Of a stretch of 64,000 bases of DNA, positions 42,958 to 53,055 are shown piece after piece. The stretch's first letter is position 1. Each line of letters starts with the position of its first letter. Under the pieces are notes generated by a model. The model had not been told where the DNA came from and did no database searches. It saw only the letters and a program-made list of their open reading frames with translations. The position numbers and the translations under genes are program-made. The stretch lies in assembly GCA_026119855.1 (NCBI GenBank), contig JAOWBW010000357.1, positions 558,001 to 622,000 of the forward strand, given 5' to 3'. This DNA comes from Campanula takesimana (lineage: Eukaryota > Streptophyta > Magnoliopsida > Asterales > Campanulaceae).

Positions 42958-44355
42958 TTAACTTAGTAGGGGCTTGACTTGACCACGGTCCGTCTTGTCA
43001 TCTCTCTTCCTCTTGTACCAAGGTATCTCGAAACCAGGAGGAACATCAAGTCTTCTGAACAGTGAGGGAGTCAATCTCGTGAACACATGAGGCCTATCAA
43101 GAGCTTAAAATTTACCGGGAAGTCCATTTGGTCTCTTCTCATAGAATCCACTATCAAGAAAGTCTTGAGTAGCATCTACACTGACATTAGAAGGATCCTC
43201 CTTAGCTTCCTTCTTCCTCAAACTCAAGCTAGGCTCGAATTGGTCTCCCAACAAAAGACGACGAAGATTGGTCCAACGATCCATGGTGTTGCCCTGCCCC
43301 CAAGCACGAGCCAAGCTCGTAGCAAACTCTGAGTCCATGAAAGAAATGTCTCGAGCACGTCCCCCTAGCACAAAAGTGTCATGTTGTTGACCGAACTGTC
43401 GCATCACCCTTTGAGCAAAATAAAAGGAGGAATCTCTCAAACCCGGAAGAACGACCCGTTCGTATCCATCGGTACTAGCCATAAACTTCTTTACCTTCCA
43501 AAAGGGTGGACACCAAGCAATGTCATTGGTCTCCGCTTTCGCGAAAAGATAGGTCCACTCCTCAATGCTAAGATCTTTCACTAGCAATCTCCGCCTATGG
43601 AAAGTATAAGGAGAATACTCGGTCGGAGGGCTCAACAATTTGAAATACTCCCGAAGCTAAATAGTCAATAGCAATGGACATCCTCGATTCATAAAGCCGG
43701 TTCGGTGCAACTCATCAAGGCCATGAAGGGTCTCCCCTAAGATAAGAGGAACAATGTTGAAGACCCGACCTCTAGCTTGCAAAGCAATACCCACGAGCTC
43801 CGTGTCCGCCATGCCACACTTGCTCATGAAAATCACATTTCGAAACAAACACAGAGCCAAGAGGCAACACTGAGAATCCGCACCATGAATGCGTGTCACA
43901 CGACCCCTAAATCTTCTTGGCAAAGCGGAAAGATCGACAAAACGGTTGTGGATATAACTTTTCGCTTCATGAAGGCCTATACTCAATAAGTCCCTGAGAG
44001 ACTCCGATGGTACCTTGTCATGCTTAGGAACCGCAATCACACTGGTCAATGGCATATCCAAGATAGTCGCCAACTCCTCCACGGTGGGAACCATCTCATT
44101 AAGCGAAAAGTTGAAAAGATGGGTCGAAGGATCCCAAAACCGTGCCACTCCCTTCAAGATATTCCAATCCGGTTTTAGATTCTTCAAAATGAAAAGGATC
44201 TTGAATCCAAACATCTCCACGAATCTCTCTTAACGAGACTTGTCAAAGGAACGAACAAACATCGCTAAGTCACTTTTATAGCGCTTCACTGATTTTGAGT
44301 CTAGAGAGAATTCATCAAAAATCATTGATGAAGGGACGGACTTGCTTGGGGCCAT
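42958..44355 (-). pseudogene. Element B antisense ORF (aORF), DUF7745/PMD-like
   Basis: Runs opposite to B gag-pol and downstream of it, the position of the antisense extra ORF known in Tat elements (for example Grande). The start is MAPSKSVPSS at 44353-44355. In-frame stops lie at 44230-44232 and 43657-43659 (the latter replacing a Trp seen in the D homologue). A frameshift near 43100 leads to a final stop at 42958-42960. Shared blocks with the intact D aORF include RFWDPSTHLFNFSLNEMVPT, FRNVIFMSK-like, VPLILGETLHGLDEL and FYFAQRVMRQFG. It resembles the retroelement-associated family I know as DUF7745, related to plant mobile domains; the family name is from memory. Confidence 0.75.
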
Positions 44356-44510
44356 TGAGAGCAAAAGGTTGAGAATTTATCTCTAAAAGGAGAGTTCCCA
44401 TAACTGATTTGAAGCTGCATGAAATTCTAGGATGGACTAGAGGTCTTTATATATGAATTCGGATACCAAATCCTCAAGGAAAAAGGAGAAACTGTACCAG
44501 ATTTGAGGGA

Positions 44511-44551
44511 TGGCTCGTACGAAGCATCGATATCTCATACGAGGTATCTCC
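44511..44551. repeat. CTCGTACGAG motif pair upstream of the B aORF
   Basis: GCTCGTACGAAGC and ATCTCATACGAGGTAT lie about 160 bp upstream (minus strand) of the aORF start. Confidence 0.75.
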
Positions 44552-45042
44552 TCTGTTCAGAACAACAACGATTCTGCTCAAATTCAGGCTGCCCAACATG
44601 TCAAAAACATGTCTCAAACACCTCAAAAGCGCACCCAAACAGTTCATACATCACATACAAATGGCCCGACATGAATCCATCTCATAAAAACCCCACGGTT
44701 AACCAATCAGGTATGAGTCAAACCATTAAACAGTCAGAAGCAAAACTAAAATTAAAAAATGTGCGTGCTAGAGTTAGGATTTACTTGTTGCACAGGTACA
44801 AACCAAAAGAAAAAAATTGTCTTCGCCTACACCGAGGCAATAACTACATCAACAAAATGAAAGAGGGGACGGGGAATCCTATCTACTCCAACATCAAAAG
44901 AAAGAGGATGTCGCCACCGCCGCGTCATCACTCGTCCGTCCGAGGTCTCTTCCCACAAGAAACTGACTCTGCAGTCTGGCAAGCCAACCGGCCTGAAAGC
45001 CCCCTCAGCATTCTCATCATGGGTATCCCGGTTCTCCCTATG

Positions 45043-46170
45043 CTACCTCAAAGTATCTGGTAGCATAGGAGCCTTCTCCGTAAGATCAAAGATGTAAAGG
45101 CCGATCATTGCATAACCCCAAGCCTGGAAATGGGTGATACATGGAAAAATGTTAACACAAGGTGGCTAAAAGACAAGATGCTATCAAAATAAAGAAATTT
45201 GGGGTTGAAACGAAAGAAAGTACAACAAGATAAACGTTGTACCTCCCAAGCATGACTGTAGCCTGCAAAATGTGGACTCACGCGATTACGCGAACTCTTG
45301 TCCATAGCTACATTGCAATGAGCCAAACCAGCAGCACCCCAACTAGCATCAATAACATGCTGTATATCCCTCAGCACACTCAAAAGAGTGACAAAGCAGT
45401 TGATGCATGATTAGCAAACAGCGTCTCAGAAAATGCCCACCACAAGAAGCCGCGGACAGCTATGGTACGAGTGTTGACAAACTCATCTGACTCGCATTGG
45501 TAACGATATAAGTACTCACCTTGTCCCTCAAATCCTTAAGAGGGACACCCTTACCCAGAGTGCGCACAGAGAAACCCAAGAGCCGCCTCATATCATTATC
45601 ACTCGGTAAGAAGTTGACTTCCACGTCGAGGACCTCGGAAGTGAATGGAAGCCCAGTAATGTCATAAAAATCGGTCAGAGTCATCGTAACCTCCCCCCAC
45701 CTCATATGCATCATGTGGGTACTGTCCCACCAATGCTCCCGAATAACCTAGAGTACGTTCATGTTCCTCCTCTCACCCACTAAACTGTCGAAAAAGGGTT
45801 TAAGCCCCAAGTGCTCGATCTCCTCCTTCACTTCAGGAATTAGGGTTTTCCATACCTCGACAACCGCTCTGACACTACCCTTACAGTTTTCAATGATCTT
45901 GAGTGGCTGCAAAAACATGAGCAAAAGAGACGAATGTCAGGAAATTGATAAAATCCTCATTTAAGCATTTTATCAAAAAGCGCAGAATTGAGGCATCCAA
46001 CAACGAATTGACGTGGAAACTCAACAAAAGGAAGAGATCCTTACCCTCCTTTCTCTCACAGCATGAATATGCTCCTCAAGAAATGGGCATAGCTCGTCTG
46101 TTCTCCACATTTTACCCTTCATGTGTCTACCAAAGAGGTGTTCCTTATGCGAACGGTTTGCACCAGCCAT
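45043..46170 (-). pseudogene. Antisense, intron-containing plant-mobile-domain-like pseudogene in B
   Basis: Predicted exons: 46170-46045 (MAGANRSHKEHLFGR..., 42 codons, phase 0), 45906-45243 and 45123-45043. Introns of 138 and 119 bp have GT-AG ends (GTAAGG/TTTTTGCAG and GTACAA/TTTCCAG). Exon 2 has plant-mobile-domain hallmarks: AVVEVWKTLIPEVKEEIEHL, EHWWDSTHMMHMRWGEVTMT, FYDITGLPF, RGFLWWAFSETLFANHAS and DASWGAAGLAHCNVAMD. Exon 3 gives AWGYAMIGLYIFDLTEKAPM and a stop. Lesions: TAG at 45748-45750 and one-base losses near 45519 and 45385. Host members of this domain family (MAIN, MAIL1) act in gene regulation and TE silencing. Because it is antisense, its introns survive the RNA cycle of B. 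Confidence 0.72.
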
Positions 46171-46316
46171 TTGAATAGGTTGGGGCTCCTTTGAAATTGA
46201 TGAAAATGAAGATTTTTAGGAAGAAAATCGCCTGGAGTCAGAGAACTCTTGAAGACAAAACACAAAAGTGATTTTGAAATCAGGTTTCAGCGCCTGATAT
46301 ACTGAAAATCCGGGAT

Positions 46317-46343
46317 GGCTCATACGAGGCATCTATACCTCGT
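46317..46343. repeat. CTCGTACGAG motif pair upstream of the PMD-like gene, split by D
   Basis: CTCATACGAGGC and ACCTCGTACGAG lie about 150 bp upstream of the PMD-like start. Element D inserted into the second palindrome: its target duplication ACGAG is the right half of the motif, and the motif continues at 56318. Confidence 0.8.
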
Positions 46344-46348
46344 ACGAG
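46344..46348. other. Target-site duplication of D (left)
   Basis: ACGAG, repeated at 56318-56322 after the 3' LTR. Confidence 0.92.
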
Positions 46349-47889
46349 TGTAAGTACCCCAATCTGAAATCGACCTACTTTAGAGGAATTCTTGGTACCA
46401 TTTAGGGATAAACCAATGGGCCAGGACCTCACTAGGATAAACCTGATATTCCAGGACTGAACTGGAATTAAACTTGGAAAAATCCAGAAGCTCGCCAAGT
46501 CGAGTCGTACGGATGGTTTGGGCACATGAGGTCCCTAGCCGTACGGCTATGTTGGGCACCCTCAGCCTCTATAAATTGAACCCCATGCTGATCATTTCAA
46601 AGGGGGGGGGGAAACAACATAAGAAAGGTTACTCTGTCGAAATCACTCCAGTAGTGTGAGAGAAGAGTAAAACAAAGAGTGAAAGAGAGAAAGGAAGATT
46701 GGCTAAACCAAAATAGGTAAAGCCACCTTCTCCCCCTCCCTTCTCTTCATCTATAACTCTATTTTCTCTTTAATATTTGTTTAAGTTTATGTTAATCTTT
46801 ACATTACTTGTAAGACTTGTCCACTCAAGCACCTTTATATTACTTGCAAGACTTGTCCATTCAAGCAACTTTATATTACTTGCAAGACTTTTCCATTCAA
46901 GAAAATATACATATATTACTCTATATTTCTCTTGTCCAAGCCATGAGATGATCCAAGGTGTCCTCCATGCCTTGTGTGGAAGAGGTTCAAACCTAGATGA
47001 TCATGGCTTGTTGATTGTCATTTTACATTCTTGTCTAGTTAAAATGATGCTTTTGTTGGCAATAATGATCATTTGGATGATAAAGCTTCCATCTTTATCA
47101 TCCAACATTGATCTAGCTCTAAAGTCCCCTTTGGGGTTATAAAGATTCAATCTTTATGTGTTAATTTGATTCCTTAAAGGTTAATAAGTCATAAAAATGC
47201 CATCTTGGTGATAAAGTTTCAATCTTTAATCACCAAATGGTCAATTTTGGCCCAAAGGGCATGTTCATCAACTTCTCTCAATTTTCTCCAAAGATTGCTT
47301 ATGATCACACCCACATACTTGATTTGGGGACTAAGTGATGATCATTTAGCATAAGAATATTGTATTTAAACTTATAAAGTATTTTAAACAAACTAGAATC
47401 AAAACAGTCCTGTCCAGTTTCAACAGAATGTTCTGTTTCTGCTCTGAAACTGGACTGTTCTTGACTGAACTGTAAGATCCCAGGAGACTACGTGTCCATC
47501 CGTACGGCTGTGTTGGGAACAGGGTGCAAAATGTTTGTTTTGCCCTCTGATCCCTATTTTCTTAATAAACTGACCCTTTCAGTTAAGTTTTTCCAAACAA
47601 AACCAATAACAGAAACTTTTCCGTTAAACACACACACACACATGCACATTTTCAAACTAACAAGGGAGACTCGGTTTTTCTGAGGCACTTTGGGTGAACC
47701 ACAAATATGTTCTTCCCAAAGTGTAACGTGACCTCCGAACTCACCTTCTCTAACCATTTTCATTTGTTTGGTTTAAAATTAACAAATGTGGCGACTCCGT
47801 TTCTTTTTTCGTTAGGAAAGTTACTCGTGTTTGGCATTTCTTCCTCGTGTGAACTTTGCTTGTTTCGCCCCGGGGACGGGATCCTTACA
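46349..47889 (+). repeat. Element D 5' LTR (1541 bp)
   Basis: Begins TGTAAGTACCCC and ends GGGATCCTTACA. It contains GTACGG motifs at 46506-46511, 46537-46548 and 47499-47509, and three tandem CTTGCAAGACTTGTCCA-type units near 46800-46890. Small ORFs here recur in the 3' LTR and are not genes. Confidence 0.92.
46503..46548 (+). repeat. GCCGTACGGC motif pair in the D LTR
   Basis: GTCGTACGGA and AGCCGTACGGCT, 25-30 bp apart. They are repeated in the 3' LTR near 54935-54980. Confidence 0.8.
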
Positions 47890-47890
47890 T

Positions 47891-47908
47891 TGGCGACTCC
47901 GCTGGGGA
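47891..47908 (+). promoter_or_regulatory. Element D primer-binding site
   Basis: TGGCGACTCCGCTGGGGA lies one base after the 5' LTR, the Tat/Ogre-type site complementary to an Arg-tRNA-like 3' end. It is identical to the F site. Confidence 0.9.
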
Positions 47909-49532
47909 ATAAAGTGCTTGCAAACTTCTCTTTAGAAGCTTTGGAGGCACTTTTGTGTCGGTCAAACTCCCGTTTCCGTTAGTTGACTTTGTGCATATTT
48001 GTGTGTGTTTGTTGTTTCTGTTTGAACTGTTTTGAGTGAATACATTCTGGAAATGCAATAAACTGGAGCATGATGATTAGAAGTTGGAGAAACTGAGAAA
48101 AATCTCAACCCTCTTGGTCTAGCCATACGGCTACTTTGGTAAAGGGCCAGAATGTTGTAAATTAACAATTTTGTGCAGGGCAGCAACATTCTGAATTGCC
48201 TTCTGCTTCTACTTGTCCAGGTTCCAAATTTACAGCCTTACTTGTGCACATTACCTTTATTCTTTTGGCCAAAACTTGGTTTTTAAAACTTGGTTATGCA
48301 TGATCTTTTGTCAATAAAAATGGTTTTCAAAGCCTCATTGTGCATAACCCTTTTTGTAAAGATTTCTTGAATTCTAAAAAAAAAAAGACTCTTCTTGTTG
48401 TGCACAACTTGCTTTGTATGAATGGTTTCAATGTAAAGATTGTTCTTTTGGCAAAATGTTTGATTCGAAAATTTTTTGGTTGTGCACAACTTGGTACATG
48501 TACAAGTTTTGGTCTTTGTTTAATCATGTTCTTTTGATTCATTGTGTGTATAAATTGCCTACTTCATGCTTCTTCATACTTGTTCATATCTTGCTTATGC
48601 CATGCTCATCACGTTGAAAAGCAAAATAAAAATCTCTATTTTTGACTCAAAAAGGGAATATAGAATTGACTTCACACAACGCGCACTTGGCCTTGCACGT
48701 TCCAAATACCCTTTAAACCCGGGCTGGATGCCAGATGCAGCTCGATTGGCGCTCTTGTTCCCTTCGAGCGCGCACGGGTCCATTCCACCTCCCCTTCCGA
48801 GCCGAGTCAACCACACATGTCCGTGACACACAAATACCGTGACTTTGGTTGGTTTTTGGTCTAGGTCACGTTGACATTATCTTTAAGCATGTGTCCAAAG
48901 TCAATTGTGGTCAAGTTAATGCCCAGGTTACGACTCCTTGATGTAATGCAAGCGTGGCCTAACCCGCCTCTAACTCGTGTGTTAATGACGACCACAATTA
49001 ACAAAGGTCATGTGCTAAAGATAGGGTAACACCATGTCGTTAAGCCCTAATGTTGTTCCATTTTGGTCATCCTTAAGCCCAAGGTCAAGGATTGAGAACC
49101 CTCATTAAAATGAGGTCATGTTGGAATATCGGTGAAGCCTTAGGATAAACCTCGACTTTGACCGGGGCTTAATCATGACAAGAATGGTCCACGCATTTGG
49201 AGTCTTGCGACGCACTAGACCCTTAGGAATCGTTCTTTCGGTCAGTGGAAGCCACGTGCCCTATAGGACCCTCGCCCGCGACAGTCCATCCTAGGGAATG
49301 TGCAAGACAGGTGAAAAACGAGGGGTCTATAGGCGTAGTGATGGCCTCCACTGATCCAGGATTTAGAGTAGTTGTGAAAAAGAAGAGAAATCTTTTCCAA
49401 CCATTTAGGAATAAGAATGCTTTTTAAGTGAACTTGAATGGATAAATAATTGCACATTGCATGAGTTTGCTCCGTTTTTGCTTCTTGCCTTTGACACAAC
49501 GCAGTCTTGCGTTAACAAACGTCGCTTCGTTA
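47909..49532 (+). other. Element D leader
   Basis: No coding similarity to gag-pol. It contains a TCTAGCCATACGGCTACTTT unit near 48117-48137, related to the D motif, and a run of short direct repeats (TTGTGCA) near 48330-48490. Confidence 0.55.
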
Positions 49533-49945
49533 AGTCTTTGGAAGGATCCCTGTTATCCTCCAAGGCATCCGTTAAGTCTTGTCAGTCTTTGGATGGATCC
49601 CTGTTATCCTCCAAGGCATCCGTTAAGTCTTGATAGTCTTTGGATGGATCCCTGTTATCCTCCAAGACATCCGTTAAGTCTTGTTAGTCTTTGGATGGAT
49701 CCCCGTTATCCTCCAAGACATCTGTTAAAGTTTTGTTAGTCTTTGGACGGACCCCCGTTATCTTCCAAGACCTCTGTTAAAGTTTTGTTAGTCTTTGGAC
49801 GGATCCCCGTTATCCTCCAAGACCTTAGCCAAGTTTTGTTAGTCTTTGGACGGATCCCCGTTATCCTCCAAGACCTTCGCTTCGAAGTTTTGTTTTGTTA
49901 GTCTTTGGACGAATCCCCGTTACCCTCCAAGACCTCTGTTAAGTC
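49533..49945 (+). repeat. ~51-bp tandem repeat in D (about 8 copies)
   Basis: Units GTCTTTGGATGGATCCCTGT/ATCCTCCAAG.C..CCGTTAAGTCTTG start near 49534, 49585 and 49636 and continue with drift. A frame reading through them is a repeat artefact. Confidence 0.88.
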
Positions 49946-50010
49946 TCGTAAATTCCTCAGATGATCTCCAAGACGCCCGTAAATCTTTGGATGGATTCAA
50001 AAGATTTCCG

Positions 50011-50225
50011 TTAAAACCCTAGACCGTTGCCTCCTAGGTCCCCATTGTTGAGATTCCTGTTAAAACCCTAGGCAGTTGCCTCCTAGGTCCCCATTGTTGA
50101 GATTCCTGTTAAAACCCTAGGCAGTTCCCTCCTAAGTCCCCATTGTTGAGATTTCCATTAAAACCCTAGGCCGTTGTCTCCTAGGTCCCCGTGGCTGAAA
50201 CCCTAGGCCGTTGTCTCCTAGGTCC
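50011..50225 (+). repeat. 49-bp tandem repeat in D (about 4 copies)
   Basis: TTAAAACCCTAGGCAGTTGC units with CTCCTAGGTCCCCATTGTTG start at 50011, 50060 and 50109. They superficially recall telomere units but read CCCTAGG, not CCCTAAA. Confidence 0.88.
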
Positions 50226-50680
50226 CCTCGTGAAGCCTTTGGAAGACCTCCGAGACACCCGTCGATCTTCGAATGGATCCCAGAATTCCCGTGAAGTCCC
50301 TAGGCATAGTTTCCTAGGATGTCGGTTTTAGTCCTTGGATGGATGGATCCCCGTTATCCTCCGACAAGTCAGTCATGTTTGTTTTAGAATTCTAAATCCG
50401 AAAGAACTACGATGACCTGAGCCCCTTTAGTCTTACTTGTAAAAGGGGAACGTAGGCAGCCAACTATTGGTCCGGTCTAAAAAATAAATAAAATTCAAAT
50501 TTTGTTTCTCTAAAGGAACTCATTCGATAACCACTTTCATTACGGTTAAAACACTTCTTTGATGAGTTCAAGCATGGCCTACTCTTGACCTCGGGCAACA
50601 GGCTAAAATACTAGTAAAACACTTAAGAAAACTAATGTGTCTGCAATGACAGTGAGTGGATACTTAGGACTGTAAGGCCA

Positions 50681-50935
50681 TCATTGACCTTCACCCCTCC
50701 ATTTCTTCTTTTGACTCCTCCGAGTATTTTTCCTTTTCAGATCGAAAACCTCGATCTCGTTCCTCCCTAAATTGGGAACCCGCCCGACATCTTCAATTAG
50801 GCCGGCCGCTTTTAGAGCTGTGTCAACCGCCACGCGGTCCCGAAAGTCTTCGAGTCGTGCCTCGATTCTAGGTATCACTACCCTCCTCCTCTCAGCGAGA
50901 GCTTGATAGTCTTCAATAGCGTCTCCAGTAAAGTT
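50681..50935 (-). pseudogene. Possible C-terminal extension of the D antisense ORF
   Basis: A frame shifted by one base from the end of the D aORF stays open for about 84 codons (GDAIEDYQALAERRRVVIPR...), charged and helical, ending at 50681. It could be the original C-terminus, separated by an indel near 50934-50945, or unrelated sequence. Confidence 0.4.
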
Positions 50936-52268
50936 ATGACCCGCTCATCACAGCCTCGGCCTCCCTCAAAACCCTACTAGGGATACAGTCTCCTCCAAGG
51001 ATGTCCCCACGCCTCTCCTCAATGAGCCTTTGAGTCTGTCCCATGGTCTGCTCGTACCAATCCAAGTAAACAGTGGTCAGAACCGTGCTAGCTGCACCCC
51101 TGAGGAGTGCCCGAACTGGAAAAAGGGAATGGGTCCACAACTGGGAAAAGAGGAAAGTGGTGGAAGGGTCCCACATGGATAAAGGCGAAAGCCTCAAATG
51201 CTCCGGATTGACATCTGACCACTCCAACATAGGAGTCTGTAGTAAGCCAAACTGCCGGCAGACCAAAGAATGGATGTAAAAGGACGATCCCAAAAGGCCA
51301 AGTACCCGAACAAAGGGGGAACCATCCTGACACTCCCGCACTGAGTTGATATGCCAATGTGGCACCCACCAACGGATTTCTTCAGTCTTGAGATGAGCCA
51401 TATGAGCCTCCCAATCTCCCTGAGCTAAATCCAGAATGAGCCCTCTCAAAGAATACGACCATGGTTTGTGAGAAAGAGGAGCCTCAGGGATGGCCAACCT
51501 CTCCCTCAGCCATAAGGTAAGCAAAGCGGGGCTACTGCTGCGCATAAAACCGTCTCCCAAAGCTAAACGGTCCATACCATGGAGAGTCTCGCCTAAGACC
51601 AAAGGAACGATGTCTTTGCCCGCCAGACACTCCTCGAGCACACTTAACAAAACCCGGTGGCAAGTACCTTTGGAACCCACCATATAGAAGAAAGCAAGGA
51701 TGCATAGCCCGAAGGCGTTCCAAGAAGCCTCATCGGAACGCTCCATGAATTTCTCAGGAAGGTCAGAAATATCAATGAAAGTTGGATTAATGACCATACA
51801 TTGAGCCTCTTCCGAAGGAATGTCGAGGAGAGAGACCAATCTCTCAACACAAGTGGTATCATCAACTGAGGGAAGAGCGACGACCTCCGTGTCTATGCCA
51901 CCCACTAGAGCTTTGAAATCTTCGTAAGTCGGAGTGATCTCGTTGTAAGAAAAACAGTATACGTGCCTCCTCACGTCCCAGAAAGATGCGGCGGCCCTCA
52001 GAAGCTCGTGATCTGGGATGAACTCTTTGAGAGACCAAAGAGACTGGAGACCAAATATGGACTTGAATATGTCCTTATGACTCCCCATTTGATGCCTCAT
52101 CCAAAGCCTAAGGTTACCTTCAAAACATTCTTGGTCAACTTTGGACAATTTTGATGGCTTTTCCATGAGAAAAGGATCCATGGAAGGGAAATGTCGAAAA
52201 TGAAAAGTGAAAGACTGCTGTTGGACTCCAAACTGTGATGATGAAGAAGATAACCAGGCCTGGAACAA
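50934..52268 (-). CDS. Element D antisense ORF (444 aa), DUF7745/PMD-like
   Basis: The only substantial intact gene in D, opposite to the direction of the element. MDPFLMEKPSKLSK (residue 30, at 52179-52181) may be the true start; the upstream Met at 52268 is also in frame. Homologous to the B aORF: LLRAAASFWDVRRHVYCFSY, NEITPTYEDFKALVGG, IDISDLPEKF, VPLVLGETLHGMDRLALGDG, LLTLWLRERL and SFYIHSLVCRQFGLLQ. Globular, no membrane segment, C-terminal helix. It resembles the DUF7745/plant-mobile-domain group found in plant retroelements; the molecular function is unknown. Conservation of this ORF in an element that has lost all gag-pol suggests it matters for the element. Confidence 0.8.
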   Translation of the reverse strand: MFQAWLSSSSSQFGVQQQSFTFHFRHFPSMDPFLMEKPSKLSKVDQECFEGNLRLWMRHQMGSHKDIFKSIFGLQSLWSLKEFIPDHELLRAAASFWDVRRHVYCFSYNEITPTYEDFKALVGGIDTEVVALPSVDDTTCVERLVSLLDIPSEEAQCMVINPTFIDISDLPEKFMERSDEASWNAFGLCILAFFYMVGSKGTCHRVLLSVLEECLAGKDIVPLVLGETLHGMDRLALGDGFMRSSSPALLTLWLRERLAIPEAPLSHKPWSYSLRGLILDLAQGDWEAHMAHLKTEEIRWWVPHWHINSVRECQDGSPFVRVLGLLGSSFYIHSLVCRQFGLLQTPMLEWSDVNPEHLRLSPLSMWDPSTTFLFSQLWTHSLFPVRALLRGAASTVLTTVYLDWYEQTMGQTQRLIEERRGDILGGDCIPSRVLREAEAVMSGS

Positions 52269-52298
52269 AATTTATTGGAAAAGCAACATCACTCCTCT

Positions 52299-52310
52299 AG
52301 CCGTACGGCT
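52299..52310. repeat. GCCGTACGGC palindrome just upstream of the D aORF
   Basis: AGCCGTACGGCT, a perfect 12-bp palindrome about 30 bp upstream (minus strand) of the longest aORF start, within the TCTAGCCGTACGGCTACTTT unit also seen near 48120. Confidence 0.85.
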
Positions 52311-52569
52311 ACTTTGTCCCTGACAAAAATTAATGGTTTCTTGATTGAATGGCTTTGTGACATCACCCATTTAAAGCTCCATTTAAATCAGTCCCAGAAA
52401 TGCACCAAAATTTCCCTCCCTTTTAGGGCTCATGCAATTTGCTTTGAACCTAGAAAATTAATTAGGTTCCCACTGAAAATGTATCCGGGCAGTCCATAGA
52501 TGGACGTAAGACCAGCTTTGTTGAAATTAACCCGGCCGTACTTCGTAAGTCCAGGTTAACAGGTTAAAA

Positions 52570-53045
52570 ATATGTCCAAGAACATTGGCCGTCCCTGACG
52601 TAAGCCCAATTAAAAATTATTTGATTGACCAAAGGAGAGTCAAGCCCCGACTTTGACTCATTGAGAGTTAAATTGAATGTCCAAGAACATTGGCCGTCCC
52701 TGACGTAAGCCCAATTAAAAATTATTTGATTGACCAAAAGAGAGTCAAATCCCGACTTCGACCAAATGAGTGTCAAGAAAATCCTTTCGTTTGACCAAAG
52801 GAGAGTCAAACCCCGACTTTGACTCATTGAGAGTCAAATTGAATGTCCAAGAACATTGGCTGTCCCTGACGCAAGCCCAATTAAAAATTATTTGATTGAC
52901 CAAAAGAGAGTCAAATCCCGACTTCGACCAAATGAGTGTCGAGAAAATCACTTCGTTTGACCAAAGGAGAATCAAGCCCCGACTTTGACTCATTGAGAGT
53001 CAAATTGAATGTCCAAGAAAATCGGCCGTCCCTGACGTAAGCCCA
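52570..53045 (+). repeat. 105-167-bp compound tandem repeat in D
   Basis: TGTCCAAGAACATTGGCCGT recurs near 52572, 52677, 52844 and 53009, with intervening GACCAAA.GAGAGTCAA.CCCGACTT blocks. Period lengths are 105, 167 and 165 bp. Confidence 0.88.
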
Positions 53046-53055
53046 GCAAAGATGA

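Noticed and set aside
44503..45063. 186-codon plus-strand ORF
   Set aside because: It overlaps the antisense PMD-like exon 3 and spacer and shows no family similarity or coding-like composition.
45460..45520. A third intron in the PMD-like gene at the GTGAGT site
   Set aside because: The only phase-compatible acceptor is 29 bp away, too short for a plant intron. A one-base deletion explains the frame change better.
49461..49739. ORF with repeated YPPRHPLSL units
   Set aside because: Reads through the 51-bp tandem repeat; a by-product of its period being a multiple of three.
50011..50225. AAACCCTAG repeats as interstitial telomere
   Set aside because: The unit is 49 bp and reads CCCTAGG, not CCCTAAA. 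It is a local tandem repeat within D.
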